Of a DNA stretch of 64,000 nt, positions 62,711-64,000 are shown piece by piece. The DNA comes from Acidobacteriota bacterium (lineage in GTDB: Bacteria; Acidobacteriota; Blastocatellia; Chloracidobacteriales; JADJPF01): assembly GCA_016213785.1 (NCBI GenBank), contig JACQZQ010000003.1, positions 1 through 64,000 on the forward strand, written 5' to 3'. Below the pieces are notes generated by a model. It worked only from the letters and a program-made list of their open reading frames with translations. It was not told the DNA's origin and did not search any database. The translations under genes and the position numbers were made by a program. Within the stretch, counting starts at the first letter, position 1, and the number at the start of each line of letters is the position of its first letter.

Positions 62711-64000
62711 TTAGTTAGATTGTTGGGCAGCACCAAGAGCTTCATCAAAAATACGAAGTGCCGTGTCAACATCATATTCATCAATAATTAATGGCGGAGA
62801 AAATCTTATAGTACTTTCTCCTGCACCTTGTAAGATTAAACCTCGCTTAAATGCTTCTACTTCAACTCTATCGCGTAATTTAGCATCAGGTTTATTTGTC
62901 TCTTTATCTGAAACTAGCTCTACACCTATCATTAAACCTAAACCACGAACATCAAAAACTATGTTTGAGTATTTTTCTGCAATAGGTTTTAAGCCTTCTA
63001 ATAAACGCTCGCCCATTTTACGGGAATTTTCAAGTATTCCATTTTCTAAAAGCTCAAAGGTTTTTAATGCTGAAGCAATAGCTACAGGATTTCCACCAAA
63101 AGTTGAAGCATGTGCACCTGGATGCCAGTTCATAATATCAGCCTTAGCAACTGTAGCAGATAGAGGTAAACCTGATGCAATTCCTTTTGCTAAACAAAGA
63201 ATATCAGGAACAACACCTGTATGTTCACAAGCATACATTTTGCCTGTACGACCCATTCCAGCTTGGACTTCATCTGCTATTAATAGAATTCCATAGCGAT
63301 CACATAAAGCACGTAATTCATGTAAGAAATTAGCTGGAGGAACAACATAACCACCTTCACCTTGAACGGGTTCAACAACTATTGCTGCTACTTCATCTGG
63401 AGGAACTGTAGTCTTAAATAGTCTATCTTCAATCATTTTAATAGATTCCATCGCGCAATCCTCTGGGCTACCTTTATACCTTTTAGGATGTGGATAAGGA
63501 ACATGTGTTACGTCTAGAGCTTGACGACCAAAGCCTAAACGTTGAGTACTACGAGAACTTGTTAAAGATAAAGCGCCTAGAGTACGACCATGAAAGCTAT
63601 TAAAGAAAGCAATAAATTTATGACGACGACGTGAAAACATAGCAAGTTTAAGGGCTGTTTCTATTGCCTCTGCCCCAGAGTTGCCAAAATGTACACGTTT
63701 AGGATAATTTCCTGGTGTAGTTTCTTCTAGTTTCTTTGCTAAATCAGTAATAGATTCAAAATAATAATCTGTGCTTGAGATATGAACAAAATCAGATGAT
63801 TGTTCACTAATAGCTTTAAGAATTTCAGGATGAGCATGTCCTGTAGCAAGAACTGCTACACCTGCATTAAAGTCTAAAAACATATTTCCATCTACGTCTT
63901 CAATCACACTACCCCGACCACGTTTGATTACGAGTGGATAAGTGCGTGTATAACTTGGAGAAATATATCGAGCATCTTTTTCTAAAATAGTTTTGGCTTT
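62711..64000 (-). CDS. Class III aminotransferase (4-aminobutyrate/acetylornithine type), N-terminus outside window
   Basis: The frame is open from the right edge of the window, so the true start lies beyond 64000; a GTG at 63907 is internal. About 430 residues are visible. PLP-enzyme motifs are NSGAEAIETALKLAM, FHGRTLGALSLTSS, EPVQGEGGYVVPP, ADEVQAGMGRTG and CLAKGIASGLPLSAT (Lys binding PLP), then STFGGNPVA. The pattern fits 4-aminobutyrate or related omega-amino acid aminotransferases; substrate is not certain. It is convergent with the FAR gene. Confidence 0.9.
   Translation of the reverse strand, partial: KAKTILEKDARYISPSYTRTYPLVIKRGRGSVIEDVDGNMFLDFNAGVAVLATGHAHPEILKAISEQSSDFVHISSTDYYFESITDLAKKLEETTPGNYPKRVHFGNSGAEAIETALKLAMFSRRRHKFIAFFNSFHGRTLGALSLTSSRSTQRLGFGRQALDVTHVPYPHPKRYKGSPEDCAMESIKMIEDRLFKTTVPPDEVAAIVVEPVQGEGGYVVPPANFLHELRALCDRYGILLIADEVQAGMGRTGKMYACEHTGVVPDILCLAKGIASGLPLSATVAKADIMNWHPGAHASTFGGNPVAIASALKTFELLENGILENSRKMGERLLEGLKPIAEKYSNIVFDVRGLGLMIGVELVSDKETNKPDAKLRDRVEVEAFKRGLILQGAGESTIRFSPPLIIDEYDVDTALRIFDEALGAAQQSN

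Noticed and set aside
62763-63296. 177-codon frame antisense to the aminotransferase
   Set aside because: It is fully inside a strongly conserved PLP enzyme gene and has no features of its own.

Overview
The window is 64 kb of AT-rich bacterial chromosome (by eye roughly 35% GC). The protein set points to Acidobacteriota, probably a low-GC Blastocatellia-like lineage. The evidence is a Sigma70_ECF-type sigma factor followed by a Ser/Thr kinase with the N-terminal signature typical of acidobacterial kinases, four Hanks-type kinases, TldD/TldE, and a YicC-Gmk-CoaBC block. This placement is an inference from protein families, since no rRNA gene is present. No phage, transposase, plasmid or CRISPR locus is visible. 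The mix of core genes (gyrA, recJ, gmk, coaBC, thrC, yhbY) and lineage-specific genes reads as an ordinary chromosomal region.

Layout. 1-1.1 kb: the 3' end of a chemotaxis receptor, then about 450 nt of GC-rich sequence with no convincing gene but good RNA hairpins. 1.1-10.8 kb: a DUF218 protein, an exported protein, two tandem giant kinases (zinc ribbon-kinase-DUF4388-J domain-TPR), SbcD and a SAM hydroxide adenosyltransferase. 11-15.3 kb: a double TonB-C protein, and a long patatin-like phospholipase with a clear promoter/operator next to a TetR regulator. 15.45 kb: a tRNA-like structured RNA with an 8+5 bp acceptor/T branch and a long variable region. 15.6-19.8 kb: a tldD-tldE operon with two envelope proteins. 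20-23.9 kb: PilZ protein, radical SAM protein, UDP-glucuronate decarboxylase-like protein and an acidic-tailed unknown.

24-27.3 kb: an exported protein with two PilQ-like STN domains, divergent from an ECF sigma factor and a transmembrane kinase whose outer domain is the same STN type. 27.3-33.3 kb: YhbY, a kinase-AAA-TPR signalling protein, an unknown, and a TauE/SafE permease. 33.2-37.8 kb: coaBC-gmk-yicC and an MsbA-like exporter, with no rpoZ in the expected slot. 38-46.5 kb: M20 peptidase, exported protein, GyrA, BON-domain protein, GT39 glycosyltransferase and threonine synthase. 46.7-51.2 kb: a phosphodiesterase-family enzyme, a GT9 glycosyltransferase and RecJ, with a composite GC-rich inverted repeat between the first two.

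51.3-54.1 kb: a four-gene cluster built around a divergent DUF692/MNIO metalloenzyme and a translationally coupled partner. 54.2-64 kb: an NtrY-like histidine kinase, enoyl-CoA hydratase, MFS transporter, a TPR membrane protein, a Marinobacter-type fatty acyl-CoA reductase (alcohol-forming) and a class III aminotransferase that runs off the window.

Best candidates for something undescribed are the STN protein/ECF sigma/STN-kinase module, the MNIO cluster, the structured RNA at 640-1045, and the tRNA-like RNA at 15454-15567.
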